From contig NZ_JAPJDC010000002.1 in the NCBI RefSeq assembly GCF_026241855.1, positions 1-64,000 on the forward strand: a stretch of DNA of 64,000 nt, written 5' to 3'. The stretch comes from Curtobacterium flaccumfaciens pv. betae (GTDB taxonomy: Bacteria; Actinomycetota; Actinomycetes; Actinomycetales; Microbacteriaceae). The position numbers and the translations under genes were made by a program. Positions 15,789 through 24,383 of the stretch are shown piece after piece. The notes under the pieces are model-generated. The model ran no database searches and had not been told where the DNA came from. It saw nothing but the letters and a program-made list of their open reading frames with translations. Position 1 is the stretch's first letter, and the number at the start of each line of letters is the position of its first letter.

Positions 15789-17690
15789 TCAAGCTGCCAA
15801 CTCCGCGTCTCGTAGCTCCTGCAGGATGCCGCGTCGGACGAACCGCATGGCCTCTTGGTGGTCGGCTCGGCCGTCGCTCAAGCACGGGTACGACGGGTAC
15901 GCCTCGGGACCGCCGTAGTCATCAACGGATCGGAACATGACGACCTGCGTGGTGGGAGTGCGGTCGCGGCCGCGGCGGCCGGCCTTGCGGATGAGATGGT
16001 TCTGCCACCAGGCCCAGAGGTCGCGCTCGTCGAAGTATTGCTGTTCTCGGCGCTGCAGTATCCCGTCGACGCCGAGCTGCTTGGCCACGTGTGTTCGGAA
16101 GTCCTGGAGTCGTCGGCGCCAGCCGGTGGGTGTGGCGATGGCGAGGGTCCAGCGTCGCATGCGTGCGAGGGCTGCCCGTGCGCGGCCGCGGGGGAGTCCG
16201 GCGCGGTCAGCGACCACCTGGAGTGCGTGCTCGTTGGTGGTCAGGCTCTCGTAGACGCGGCGGGCGGTGGGCCCCAGTCCTGCACGGGTGAAGACGTCGT
16301 GCCGTCCGGCGTCGAGACGGACTTCTAGAGCGTCGAGGAGGGCGACCCTCACGTCGAAGAGCTCGGTCGGGGGGCGGGCGGTCACATCGTGAAGTGGCCC
16401 GACATGTACGGAGGGTGTGGAGAACCGGTCCGTGAGCCGCCAGACGGCCGCGTTGGGGCCGTCTGCCTGACGCCGGCGGGTGACCCATCCGGCCGCGTGG
16501 AGGCGGCGGAGTGAGCGGTCGACGGTGCTCGAGGGGATCCCGGTGGCGATCGCCACGGAGCGGAGTGCGGCGCCGACGTCGCGAGAGCCGGAGCGCAAGG
16601 ACGCCCAGGCGAGGTAGGTCAGGACGGTGCTGTCGTGCAGATCTGCCTCGGTGCGGGTCCAGCGGCCGGGGGAGGCGGTGAACGCCTGCAGCATGGCCTC
16701 GACGACGTCGACGATCCCGGTCAGCTGGGTCAGGTCGCGCTGCTCGCGTTCCTCGGGCGCGTACCGGTACAGCACCGCCCGCTCCTGCGCCTTCGCCCAC
16801 TGCCGCTCGAGGCGCGCGGCAGCCTCGGCCGCGGTGCGGGGCTCGCGGCCGCCGGTAGGACGGTTGCGGGTGCGGTAGTGCTCCATGCCGGGTGCGGTCT
16901 TCGCGGCGTGCTCGACGTCGGCAAGGGTCCACCCGGACACCGCGGCCGCGAGCAGGCACAGGTAGCCGGTGCGCGACGGGTCGCGGCCGCCGGCAACGGT
17001 TCCCATGTGCGCCTCGCCCCACGCCGGCAGCGACCGGTGCACCCGGTGGTGGGCGTCGACGGGACCGGTGGGGGAGGAGTCCGCGGGATCCACGGTCGGG
17101 CGGAGCTCACGGAACGCGGCCGTGACACGGAGCAGATCGCCGGCGGTGACGGTCGGGGTGCGGAGCACGTCGACGTCGTCGGCGCCGGCCATCACCTCGG
17201 ACGCGCCACCGCGTGCGTGTGGAGTCAGCGGCGGGCGGACGGCGCCGGTGCGGTCGTTGCAGAGCAGCCCGTGGTCAAGGGACGGCAGGACAGCTCGTGC
17301 GGCGCCAGCGAGCTGCACCATCGTGGCCTTGTCGACGCCGGCGAGCGGCACCCAGACGTGGAACCCACCCGTGGGGCTCGAGCGGCACACCACGTGCGGC
17401 ACCTGCGCGTCGCGGAGGATCCGGACCAGCACGCCAAGGTCCTCAGCCGCCTGGTCGAAGTCCTCCGGCGTCTTCGCGTCGAGGTCGAACGCGGCGAACC
17501 AGAACCGGCCGTCAAGGTCGGTGAGATCGATCGTCCACGGCGTCGACGGGGGAGTGTGCCCTGCAGTCGGGAACTTCGACGGGTAGCTGTTTGACCGGAT
17601 CGTCCCGTCGGCCTCCGCGATCATGCGGTTCACGTACCGACGAGGCGCGATCGAGCGCGTCAACGCCCAGGCGGTATCCGGAGAGGACAC
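15789..17690 (-). CDS. Plasmid replication protein with AEP primase-like domain
   Basis: 633 aa from GTG 17690. The N-terminal third resembles archaeo-eukaryotic primases: FDLD (D69/D71, motif I) and SSPTGGFHVW (H111, motif II), followed by a basic stretch near RPPLTPHARGG that may supply motif III. The middle has charged helices that could be a PriCT-like region. A winged-helix segment lies at about 370-410 (ATGIPSSTVDRSLRRLHAAGWVTRR). Proteins of this design initiate replication of many actinobacterial plasmids. The position next to parA and the repeat cluster supports a replicon core. No rolling-circle Rep motifs were seen. Confidence 0.75.
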   Translation of the reverse strand: MSSPDTAWALTRSIAPRRYVNRMIAEADGTIRSNSYPSKFPTAGHTPPSTPWTIDLTDLDGRFWFAAFDLDAKTPEDFDQAAEDLGVLVRILRDAQVPHVVCRSSPTGGFHVWVPLAGVDKATMVQLAGAARAVLPSLDHGLLCNDRTGAVRPPLTPHARGGASEVMAGADDVDVLRTPTVTAGDLLRVTAAFRELRPTVDPADSSPTGPVDAHHRVHRSLPAWGEAHMGTVAGGRDPSRTGYLCLLAAAVSGWTLADVEHAAKTAPGMEHYRTRNRPTGGREPRTAAEAAARLERQWAKAQERAVLYRYAPEEREQRDLTQLTGIVDVVEAMLQAFTASPGRWTRTEADLHDSTVLTYLAWASLRSGSRDVGAALRSVAIATGIPSSTVDRSLRRLHAAGWVTRRRQADGPNAAVWRLTDRFSTPSVHVGPLHDVTARPPTELFDVRVALLDALEVRLDAGRHDVFTRAGLGPTARRVYESLTTNEHALQVVADRAGLPRGRARAALARMRRWTLAIATPTGWRRRLQDFRTHVAKQLGVDGILQRREQQYFDERDLWAWWQNHLIRKAGRRGRDRTPTTQVVMFRSVDDYGGPEAYPSYPCLSDGRADHQEAMRFVRRGILQELRDAELAA

Positions 17691-17858
17691 GCGGGCAGAT
17701 TGATCTATACCGAGCGCAGCAACGTGCGTTACGATGGCGACACCTCCTCCTCTCGGGGTGGCGGTACGACGAAGGCTCCCGGCTCCAACCGGGCTTCTTC
17801 TTCGGAACTCTCACAACCTGATCTGCTTGCCGGCGACCACAGGTTGTGAACATGACTT

Positions 17859-17897
17859 GGGGCTAAGCCCCGGACCCCCGCCTCGTGCGGGGGTTCT
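17859..17897. terminator. Two adjacent hairpins, terminator-like
   Basis: GGGGCTAAGCCCC (17859-17871) is followed at once by ACCCCCG-N7-CGGGGGT (17874-17894). They lie just after the stop of the minus-strand gene at 17903 and before the replication gene, where a terminator or a copy-control RNA is plausible. Confidence 0.55.
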
Positions 17898-17902
17898 GTC
17901 GT

Positions 17903-18139
17903 TTAAGCGGCTGTGTGGGCGACCTCCAGGGAGTCGTCAAGGATCGGCAGGGCCCCGTACTCCGCGACGAGCTGGGCACGAAGCCGCTCGAGGTAGAGCG
18001 AGACGCTCAGATTCCCGGATGCACGAGCGGCATCGAGGTAGTCCTGTCCCGTGTCGGGGTGCAGGGCGATATCCGGGCGCGCGGCGTTCACACCGCGGGG
18101 AAGACGATTGCGCTTCACACCTGCGTTGGATCCGGTCAT
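17903..18139 (-). CDS. Small unknown protein upstream of rep, possible copy-control or RHH protein
   Basis: 78 aa from the ATG at 18139; a longer frame from 18253 has no coding character. A basic N-terminus (GSNAGVKRNRLPRG) is followed by ARPDIALHPDTGQDYLDAARASGNLSVSLYLERLRAQLVAEYG, in which a strand-helix-helix pattern like ribbon-helix-helix regulators can be imagined. It is transcribed toward rep, with a hairpin pair between. Such genes often adjust plasmid copy number, but no family is assigned. Confidence 0.5.
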   Translation of the reverse strand: MTGSNAGVKRNRLPRGVNAARPDIALHPDTGQDYLDAARASGNLSVSLYLERLRAQLVAEYGALPILDDSLEVAHTAA

Positions 18140-18292
18140 ACGCACGAGTGTGGTGTTAACGGGTGGCTTATGCGGGGAGGCCGGGGCGGTGTGTCGGATA
18201 CCGCTCGTCAGAACGGTCCTGGCTGGACTCTCGGTAGACAGAGCGGTTCGCATGTTCGACAGGTTACCGCAGCAGGCACACCATAGTGCCGC

Positions 18293-19417
18293 CTACGGCA
18301 GAGACTCGACGAACTGGCGGACGCGCGTCGTGAATCGTTCCGGATCGCTGTTCCACTCCATGCCGTGCGGGACGGGCTCGAACCGCTCGAGGGCGACCTG
18401 GGCCGGGTAAGTCCGCACCAGGTCCTCGGATGCCCCGATCGGGGCGTCAGTGTCGCCCTCGGAATGCAGGATCAGCACTGGCGCGGTTGTGCCGTCAAGG
18501 GACGGGCGAAGGTGGGCGGCTCGGAGCGGCTGGCGCAGGCCGGCAGCCTGTGCGAGACCGGGCACTGTCAGCGCGGCGGTGAACAGCGGTGCGAGGAATC
18601 CGGGGATCCCGGAGCGCCGAGCCGCGGCGCCGATGATGGACCGCCAGTCGAGGGCGGGTCCGACGAAGACCAGGCCCGCGATGCGCGAACGGTGCTTCGA
18701 GGTGGCGGCAAGGATCAGGTTGATGGTGGCGCCCATCGACCAGCCGACGAGGACGACGTCCTTCGCTCCGTGGTCGACGGCGTACTGGATCGCAGCTTCG
18801 ACGTCGTGCGCCTCCTCCTGGCCGAGCGTCGCGGGAGGCGCGGCGGTGTCCTCGACGTCGCCGCGGTAGGAGACGACCAGGGAGTTGAGCCCGGCCGACA
18901 GCGTGCCGGGCACGCTCCTGAGCGCTGAGGTGCGGGACGAGTGAATGCCGTGGACGTGAATAGCCCAACGAGTGGTGGGCGTGCCGCTCTGGAACAGGTA
19001 CGCCTTCCGCGGGCCGCTGGGGGCGTGGATCTGCACTTCCTCGTACGGCGCGTCCAACGAAGCAGGATCCGGGTAGACGTACCCGGTCCACAGAACAGCG
19101 TCGTCAACGGCCGGGAGGCCCTGACTGGCGTCTACGAGCGCGCGCGTGACCGTTGTCTCGTCCTGGCCCACGATGTTGCCGACGAGGGCGCTGAGGGCGT
19201 CCTGCGCCCCGAAGCGGATGCGGTACTGACCTGGTGCACTCGTGGAGGGGGTGCGTTCGAGTCGGATCTGCTGCACGTCGACGGATCGGACGACGGGGCG
19301 TCGTTTCGGCCGAGGGCGAATGGCCCGTCGGCCGCCGACCACACCCAGCGCTGCGGCGCCCAGGACGAGGCCGGCGCCGATCGCGATACCCGTGGTGAGT
19401 GCTGCTGATCCGGTCAT
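18293..19417 (-). CDS. Alpha/beta hydrolase with N-terminal membrane anchor
   Basis: 374 aa from ATG 19417, which overlaps the stop of the upstream gene by 4 bp (ATGA). One membrane helix (about 7-29, TTGIAIGAGLVLGAAALGVV) and a basic stretch are followed by a serine-hydrolase fold: HVHGIHSSR oxyanion segment, nucleophile elbow GWSMG (about residue 244), HSEGDTDAPIG with the acid and VPHGMEWN with the catalytic His. It resembles prolyl-oligopeptidase/DUF-type membrane hydrolases. It is the last gene of the XRE/ImmA operon; the substrate is unknown. Confidence 0.75.
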   Translation of the reverse strand: MTGSAALTTGIAIGAGLVLGAAALGVVGGRRAIRPRPKRRPVVRSVDVQQIRLERTPSTSAPGQYRIRFGAQDALSALVGNIVGQDETTVTRALVDASQGLPAVDDAVLWTGYVYPDPASLDAPYEEVQIHAPSGPRKAYLFQSGTPTTRWAIHVHGIHSSRTSALRSVPGTLSAGLNSLVVSYRGDVEDTAAPPATLGQEEAHDVEAAIQYAVDHGAKDVVLVGWSMGATINLILAATSKHRSRIAGLVFVGPALDWRSIIGAAARRSGIPGFLAPLFTAALTVPGLAQAAGLRQPLRAAHLRPSLDGTTAPVLILHSEGDTDAPIGASEDLVRTYPAQVALERFEPVPHGMEWNSDPERFTTRVRQFVESLP

Positions 19418-20379
19418 TCGTTCCAGGTCCTTCCGGAGGGGTTCAGGGTGGTGCGGGCGATCCAACGCTCGGTCCTGCGGAACCGCCGGCTTTCGGCGCC
19501 GGTGAGCTGCAGGGTCTCGTTCATGAGTCGGTTCTGGATCTCGATGGTGAGGCCGTAGGCATGGTCGAGCGGGTCGCGGTCCTGAATCATCCGCTTGATG
19601 AGGCTGAGCGAGTTCGGTGTGCCGAGCATCCGTTCGAGCTGCCAGGCGCTGTATCGCCACAGGGTGCGGCTGACGCCGGCGAGCATGTAGCCCACGATGA
19701 TCGTGATCATTCCGGGGTAGAACAGCAGCTGGAAGGCCAGGAAGAAGGCGCTCCCGAGCGGCGTGAGCTCGCCGGCGAAGTGCCCGATGGCCGTGTACAC
19801 CAGGTCGGCGATCGTCGCGGCGATGACGAGGGAGAACCCGGCGATGAACAAGCGTCCCGCGACGGCGTTCCTGCGTGGCAATGCGGAGAAGAGCGAGCTG
19901 AGCGAGATCCACAGCAACCCGATCATGTACAGGCTGATGTAGACCCAGCAGGCGACGGACGCGAGGTGATCGTCGATGAACGTCTCTGCTGGCCCTTCCC
20001 TGTTCGGGATTGCCATGAAGAACCCGGTGAGGACCGCCGCGATGAGAACGAGGTAGCGAAGTTGCCCTGGTGCTCGATCTCCGCTGTAGAGACGGATCGC
20101 GTCGCGGAGGTACCAGAAGCCGGCGGTTGCGGTCAGCGCTTCGATGAGGTTCAGGAAGTTCTGCCCACCGACCAAGGGGAGCGCCTGGTCCAGGGTGGTT
20201 GCTGGCCAGACGAGGCCAAGCGTCAGTAGGCCAAGAATCGCATAGCCGGACGCCACCCACGCTGGCGGGAGCGGCTTCTGCTCACCAGTGGAGAATCGCC
20301 GGCGCAGTGCTCGTGGAGTGCGGACGATGAAGACCGCGAACGCGAGCGCGAGTGCGGTCGCTGAGAGCGCGACGGGCAT
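19414..20379 (-). CDS. Polytopic membrane protein, MAB_1171c/DUF6545-like
   Basis: 321 aa with about seven membrane segments in the first 240 residues, then a cytoplasmic tail with WRYSAWQLERMLGTP, LIKRMIQDRDPLDHAYGLTIEIQ and a basic end. The layout resembles the actinobacterial MAB_1171c-type putative transporters, which are often encoded with XRE regulators and ImmA/IrrE proteases; assignment is by layout and context. The start shares a TGATG with the protease stop, and its own stop overlaps the hydrolase start, so all four genes are coupled. Confidence 0.6.
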   Translation of the reverse strand: MPVALSATALALAFAVFIVRTPRALRRRFSTGEQKPLPPAWVASGYAILGLLTLGLVWPATTLDQALPLVGGQNFLNLIEALTATAGFWYLRDAIRLYSGDRAPGQLRYLVLIAAVLTGFFMAIPNREGPAETFIDDHLASVACWVYISLYMIGLLWISLSSLFSALPRRNAVAGRLFIAGFSLVIAATIADLVYTAIGHFAGELTPLGSAFFLAFQLLFYPGMITIIVGYMLAGVSRTLWRYSAWQLERMLGTPNSLSLIKRMIQDRDPLDHAYGLTIEIQNRLMNETLQLTGAESRRFRRTERWIARTTLNPSGRTWNE

Positions 20380-20882
20380 CAGAAGATGTCCGCCGCCGCC
20401 TCGCTACCAGCACCACGGAGCCACCTGGCGAGCGCGAATGCGCCCTGCTCTGCGACGACCTCTTCAAGCTGCAGCTCGTCGCTGAGATGCCCGTCGGTGA
20501 CCGACCGGCCTCGGATAGAGATGATGCTGTCGCCGCCGGCATTTCGGATCGCGTCTGCCGCCTCCGGACGGGCAGAGCAGCCGCTGTGGCCGCCCACGAC
20601 GTGGATGAACTCGTGCAGGAGGGTGTGGAGCCGCACTGTGGCCGTATCGGCCTTGCGGTACATGATGACGCCGTAGTCGTCATGGTCGATCCAGTAGCCG
20701 GTGTGGTGCTGGTCCGGGCTGCTGATCGAGCTGATGTCGAGCCGCTTGCCATACAGGGACTCGACAATGCCGAACAAACGGTCAAAGCTGCGGTCATCGT
20801 CCGGGAGTGCGAGGCGATCCAAGATCCCCTGCAGCTGGTCGTCGACGGCGACTTCGACCTGGTCGCTCTGACTCAAGTACAT
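20379..20882 (-). CDS. ImmA/IrrE-like zinc metallopeptidase
   Basis: 167 aa. The zinc motif HEFIH lies at residues 90-94 (LLHEFIHVVGGHS), with an EEVVAEQGAFALARWL helix that could supply the third ligand. The preceding DDYGVIMYRKADTATVRLHTLLH strand-helix fits the ImmA/IrrE (DUF955) fold. In ICEBs1 and prophages ImmA cleaves the XRE repressor encoded beside it. Here the XRE gene ends one base before this start, so it is the likely substrate. Overlap of the stop with the next start suggests a single transcript. Confidence 0.75.
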   Translation of the reverse strand: MYLSQSDQVEVAVDDQLQGILDRLALPDDDRSFDRLFGIVESLYGKRLDISSISSPDQHHTGYWIDHDDYGVIMYRKADTATVRLHTLLHEFIHVVGGHSGCSARPEAADAIRNAGGDSIISIRGRSVTDGHLSDELQLEEVVAEQGAFALARWLRGAGSEAAADIF

Positions 20883-21548
20883 CTACTCCTCTGCCCGCTT
20901 GCTCTCCCGGATCGCGCGCGCGAGTGCGCGGAGGGATGCGGGGCTGGCGCCGGCGACCCCACGTGACGACGCGCCCCTCGCTTCAGTCTGCGCGAACGCC
21001 TGCTGCACGTCTAGGCGCGCGTCGATGTCGTCGATGGTGCCGGAGAGTTCGAGCTGCGTCAGGTAGGACTCATCAACGCCAAAGAAGGTGGCGATCGCGA
21101 TGAGGTGTTCGGCGGTGATATCCGCGTGTTCGCCAGCAAGCACGGCCTGCCAACGCTGGAGGGTCAGGTGGGACTCCTGCGCGACGTCGCTAGCGAGCAG
21201 GGCGCCCTGGACGTCCAGCTTCGGGAACTGAGCCTGCGCCACTGCGAGCAGCTTGTGCACGCGCTCCGACACGACCTCTTCCGGGCTCTTCACCTTGGGC
21301 GTGAGGGAGTCCTGCGCGCGAGACCACAGGTCGCCGACGGTCACACCGCACGCTGTTGCCAGGGCTGACATGTCGTTCGTCGTGAACGGCAGCTCACCGC
21401 GGGCCCGGCGGTAGTAGTAGTTCGCCGACAGACCAGAGCGCTTGATGAGGTCCCGCGTGGTCAGTCCCGCGGCAGCTTTGGCGTCCTCGATCGCTCGCGC
21501 AATCGCCTGCGAGAACTCGTCCGCGGCGCCTTGGGGTACATCCGGCAT
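20883..21548 (-). CDS. XRE-family regulator with two helix-turn-helix parts
   Basis: 221 aa. An N-terminal HTH_3 (about 12-78, TTRDLIKRSGLSANYYYRRARG) and a second HTH-like segment (about 100-165, LASDVAQESHLTLQRWQAVLAGEHADITAEHLIAIATFFGV) are joined by a charged linker. Two tandem XRE domains suggest binding to a long operator, and the upstream 21584-21623 palindrome is a perfect candidate. With the following ImmA-like gene it forms a repressor/anti-repressor pair. Confidence 0.8.
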   Translation of the reverse strand: MPDVPQGAADEFSQAIARAIEDAKAAAGLTTRDLIKRSGLSANYYYRRARGELPFTTNDMSALATACGVTVGDLWSRAQDSLTPKVKSPEEVVSERVHKLLAVAQAQFPKLDVQGALLASDVAQESHLTLQRWQAVLAGEHADITAEHLIAIATFFGVDESYLTQLELSGTIDDIDARLDVQQAFAQTEARGASSRGVAGASPASLRALARAIRESKRAEE

Positions 21549-21583
21549 CTACCCAGGATAGGGACTCCCGCCAGGGAAATATG

Positions 21584-21655
21584 TAGTGTGCCGCCAGCGG
21601 CACGTGCCGCTGGCGGCACACTAATTACCGAATGCGGCTTGCGCCGCTGGCGGCA
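21584..21655. promoter_or_regulatory. Perfect 40-bp palindrome plus third half-site between XRE and transfer genes
   Basis: 21584-21623 is a perfect 40-bp palindrome whose arms each contain GTGCCGCTGGCGGCACAC. A third, similar GCCGCTGGCGGCA segment lies at about 21643-21655. Each unit contains a near-palindromic core GCCGCTGGCGGC. It lies 36 bp before the XRE start and about 80 bp before the L,D-transpeptidase start. It is probably the operator of both directions. Confidence 0.7.
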
Positions 21656-21671
21656 AACAAGTTTACTTGTT
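21656..21671. promoter_or_regulatory. Second small palindrome in the transfer-operon promoter
   Basis: AACAAGTTTACTTGTT is an inverted repeat (7 bp arms, 2-bp centre) directly after the third XRE half-site and about 20 bp before the RBS (GGAGGAGGT, 21690-21698) of the transfer operon. It may be a separate operator or -10 region. Confidence 0.35.
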
Positions 21672-21703
21672 CCGGAACACATACCCCCCGGAGGAGGTAC
21701 AGC

Positions 21704-22771
21704 ATGAGCGGAGCAATTGGCGATGCCCACCCGGCCGCAGATGTACCTGGCCGGGGTGCGGGCACGGAGTCCATTGACCCGCGGACCGAGTTTTCTGACG
21801 GCTCTGGTTCCGCGTCCGTCGTCGGCAACGGCGACGACGGTCAGGTGCAGGCGCGTCGACCCCTCGCGCGGCTGCACCTGGCCCACCACCCGCGCACGAT
21901 CATCGTGCGGAACGTTCTCGTGGCTGCCGCGGCCGCGGCCGTCGTTGGTGCCTGCATCACGGTCGCCGTGATGTCTCGTCCGGCCGAGCAGTTTTCTGCG
22001 CCGACGGCGGCGCCGAGCACTGCGGTTTCGATCCCGGTCCGTCCCGGCCCGTTCCGCGCTCTGACCGCCGACCAGGTGGCCTCCCTGCCGGAGGCCCGGT
22101 ATGACGCGGTGATCCCGGGCCTGATCCGCTACGCCAGCACGGACACCACGGCATTGGCCCGTTCGGCGACGCTCGCGAAGGACGTTGCCCTCTACGGTGC
22201 CGCGCAGAAAAGTGCAGTGGCGCACCTTTCTGCGACGAACTTCCTCGGCGACCCGACGACCATCGTCCCGGTCCGGACGGACGGCGCGTGGACGCTGATC
22301 CTGACACCGGCCCGCCAGCAGCTCCCCTCGAGCACGAGCGGTGACGCTGCAGCGCAGACCGCAGCGTGGGTCCGGACGGACGCCCTCACCGCGGGGGAGG
22401 CCTTGCCGTCCCGCGTGGTGGTGTCCGTGGGCGAGCAGACGCTCAGCATCGTCACCGGCAAGGACGTCGCCACCTACGAGGTGGGTGTCGGCACGAAGAC
22501 GACCCCGACGCCCACCGGCGTCACTGGGTACCTGCAGGCCCGCTACCTCGACCCGAAGCAGGGGCAGAGCGTCCACCCGATCGAGCTGACGTCGCTGCAC
22601 TCTGCGGCGAAGGACGAGCCGTTCGGCGGCTCGGACGGCGGCCTGATCGGGGTGCACTTCAACACCACGAGCTCCGGTGCGGTCTCGCACGGATGCATCC
22701 GGCTCACCGCCGAAGCGATCACGGCAGTCAACCGACTGCCGCTGGGTACTCCGATCACGATCACGAAGTGA
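21704..22771 (+). CDS. L,D-transpeptidase (YkuD domain), membrane anchored
   Basis: 355 aa. ATG 21704 follows a strong GGAGGAGGT. The cytoplasmic N-terminus (about 65 aa) leads into one membrane helix (about 68-90) and then an extracytoplasmic part. The YkuD domain begins at about residue 228 (RVVVSVGEQTLSIV) and ends with VSHGCIRL, catalytic cysteine C331. L,D-transpeptidases make or edit 3-3 peptidoglycan crosslinks; at the head of a conjugation operon it may remodel the wall for the transfer channel, which is inference. It is followed 7 bp later by the next gene. Confidence 0.85.
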   Translation: MSGAIGDAHPAADVPGRGAGTESIDPRTEFSDGSGSASVVGNGDDGQVQARRPLARLHLAHHPRTIIVRNVLVAAAAAAVVGACITVAVMSRPAEQFSAPTAAPSTAVSIPVRPGPFRALTADQVASLPEARYDAVIPGLIRYASTDTTALARSATLAKDVALYGAAQKSAVAHLSATNFLGDPTTIVPVRTDGAWTLILTPARQQLPSSTSGDAAAQTAAWVRTDALTAGEALPSRVVVSVGEQTLSIVTGKDVATYEVGVGTKTTPTPTGVTGYLQARYLDPKQGQSVHPIELTSLHSAAKDEPFGGSDGGLIGVHFNTTSSGAVSHGCIRLTAEAITAVNRLPLGTPITITK

Positions 22772-22778
22772 GAGCACG

Positions 22779-24374
22779 ATGACGGACACCACGCACGACT
22801 CCGCAGACGTCGACGAGCGTCCCGCCGTGACCTGCCCGTTCTGCACGGAGGCGGTGCCTCAGGCAACGTTCTGCATGCGCTGCGGCCGTCAGATCGGCCA
22901 GCTCGACCTGACGAAGATCTTCACCTCCTCCGAACGAGCCGCCGGCTACGCCGAGGTCGACCAGCGCACACCGTTGGCCCGGACCGATGACGTCGATAGC
23001 GCTGTGCTCGAAGAGCCCGAGGTGGAGCACGAAGAGCCCGTGGGTGAACCCGATGCCCGCCCGACGCTCCGCGTGCTGTTCGGTGGCCTGTTCGGCCGCG
23101 GCGCCCGCCCGACCGACGCCGCGGCCGATTCGCCAGCCGTCGAGGGGGAGGCTGCCTCGAGCGCAGAGGACGAGAACCCGAGCCTGCTGACCTTGTTCGC
23201 CAGCTGGTTCCACCGCGCACCGGTGGACCCCTCGGCCGAGAAGGACGAGCAAGGCGGCGTGAACACTGCCCCGCTTCTCGACGAGAGTCACCGCCGGTGG
23301 GTCTGGGTTGCGGCTTTCGTCGTCGTCGTGGTGGGTACAGCGGCCTTGTTCGTGGCCGGCAGCGGACAAGAGGATCAGCAGAGCTCGACGGCGGAAGTCG
23401 CCTCGACTCCCGCGACGACGCTGCCTGGGTGGGCGAAGAAGCCCACGTGGGCGAAGAGCGGCGCGGTTGGCGCGGTCGGCGTGACCAGCGACGGGAACTA
23501 CGTCGGCTACGCCCACGGGCGCACCGTCACCGTCCTGCACGCCGGTTCCGGCCGCACCGCCGCCACGCTGACCCTGCCGGGGAAGGCCGTCGGTGGTGTG
23601 TCCGCCGTGACCGTCGACGGCAAGCCGGCACTCGCGGCCGCGTCCAAGACGGCCGTGACCGTCTGGGGTGCTGGGAAGCTGCAGCTCGAGGCAGGGATCC
23701 CGACTGGCGGCGAGTTCCAGGTGCGCGCCGGAGTGCCGTTCGTGACCACCGACACCACCGCGGCGATGCTCACCGGACACGGCGCCGTCCCGGTCACGTT
23801 CCCGCGGCCGGGGGCACTCATCATGGGCGGCACCGCGAACGGGCAGGTGCTGTGGGCCTCCGCTCGAGGTGAAGTCCTCACCGCGGCCACGAATGGCACC
23901 GTCACCCGCACCGCGAAGCTCGCTGCCCCGAAGAACGCGACGGAGATCTCCTCGTGGGTCGTCGCCACCGACAGCACGGTGTGGGTGCGGTGGAAGACCC
24001 GCGAGAAGGGTTCCGTGCTCGCCGCCCACGACGTCCGCGACGGCAAGGCCGTCAGCAGCACCGGCACGAGTTCGGATGAGCCGGTCACGGCCAGCCAGGA
24101 CGGGAAGACCCTCCTGGTGCAGGGGACCGCGTTCACGGCCGCCGGGAAGACCGTCGCCATGCCGAAGGGGTTCGTCGCGGACGGATTCGTGGGCAACCAC
24201 CTCTACGGCGCTGACCAGGACGGCACGACCGCATACGTCGCCGGCGACGACGTCCGCACCGGTCCTGCACCGACTGTCGTCCCGGTCGCCGAGACCGGAT
24301 CCGGCGACCTCATCGCCGTCACCGACGGCCGCATCAGCACCTACGCCACCTCCGACCAGACCACGAAGCAGTAA
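22779..24374 (+). CDS. Zinc-ribbon membrane protein with beta-propeller-like exterior
   Basis: 531 aa from ATG 22779. The N-terminus has a zinc ribbon CPFC-x8-FCMRC (about 14-35), followed by a long acidic linker, a single membrane helix (about 172-192, VWVAAFVVVVVGTAALFVAG) and a C-terminal half of repeated strands (AVGVTSDGNYVGYAHGRTVTV, AVTVDGKPALAAASKTAV and so on) that looks like a degenerate beta-propeller. No enzyme motif is seen. It is probably an accessory component of the transfer apparatus. Confidence 0.65.
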   Translation: MTDTTHDSADVDERPAVTCPFCTEAVPQATFCMRCGRQIGQLDLTKIFTSSERAAGYAEVDQRTPLARTDDVDSAVLEEPEVEHEEPVGEPDARPTLRVLFGGLFGRGARPTDAAADSPAVEGEAASSAEDENPSLLTLFASWFHRAPVDPSAEKDEQGGVNTAPLLDESHRRWVWVAAFVVVVVGTAALFVAGSGQEDQQSSTAEVASTPATTLPGWAKKPTWAKSGAVGAVGVTSDGNYVGYAHGRTVTVLHAGSGRTAATLTLPGKAVGGVSAVTVDGKPALAAASKTAVTVWGAGKLQLEAGIPTGGEFQVRAGVPFVTTDTTAAMLTGHGAVPVTFPRPGALIMGGTANGQVLWASARGEVLTAATNGTVTRTAKLAAPKNATEISSWVVATDSTVWVRWKTREKGSVLAAHDVRDGKAVSSTGTSSDEPVTASQDGKTLLVQGTAFTAAGKTVAMPKGFVADGFVGNHLYGADQDGTTAYVAGDDVRTGPAPTVVPVAETGSGDLIAVTDGRISTYATSDQTTKQ

Positions 24375-24383
24375 GGACTCTCC

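Noticed and set aside
17903..18292. Toxin-antitoxin pair beside rep
   Set aside because: Only one small frame has coding character, and no partner toxin gene was found next to it.
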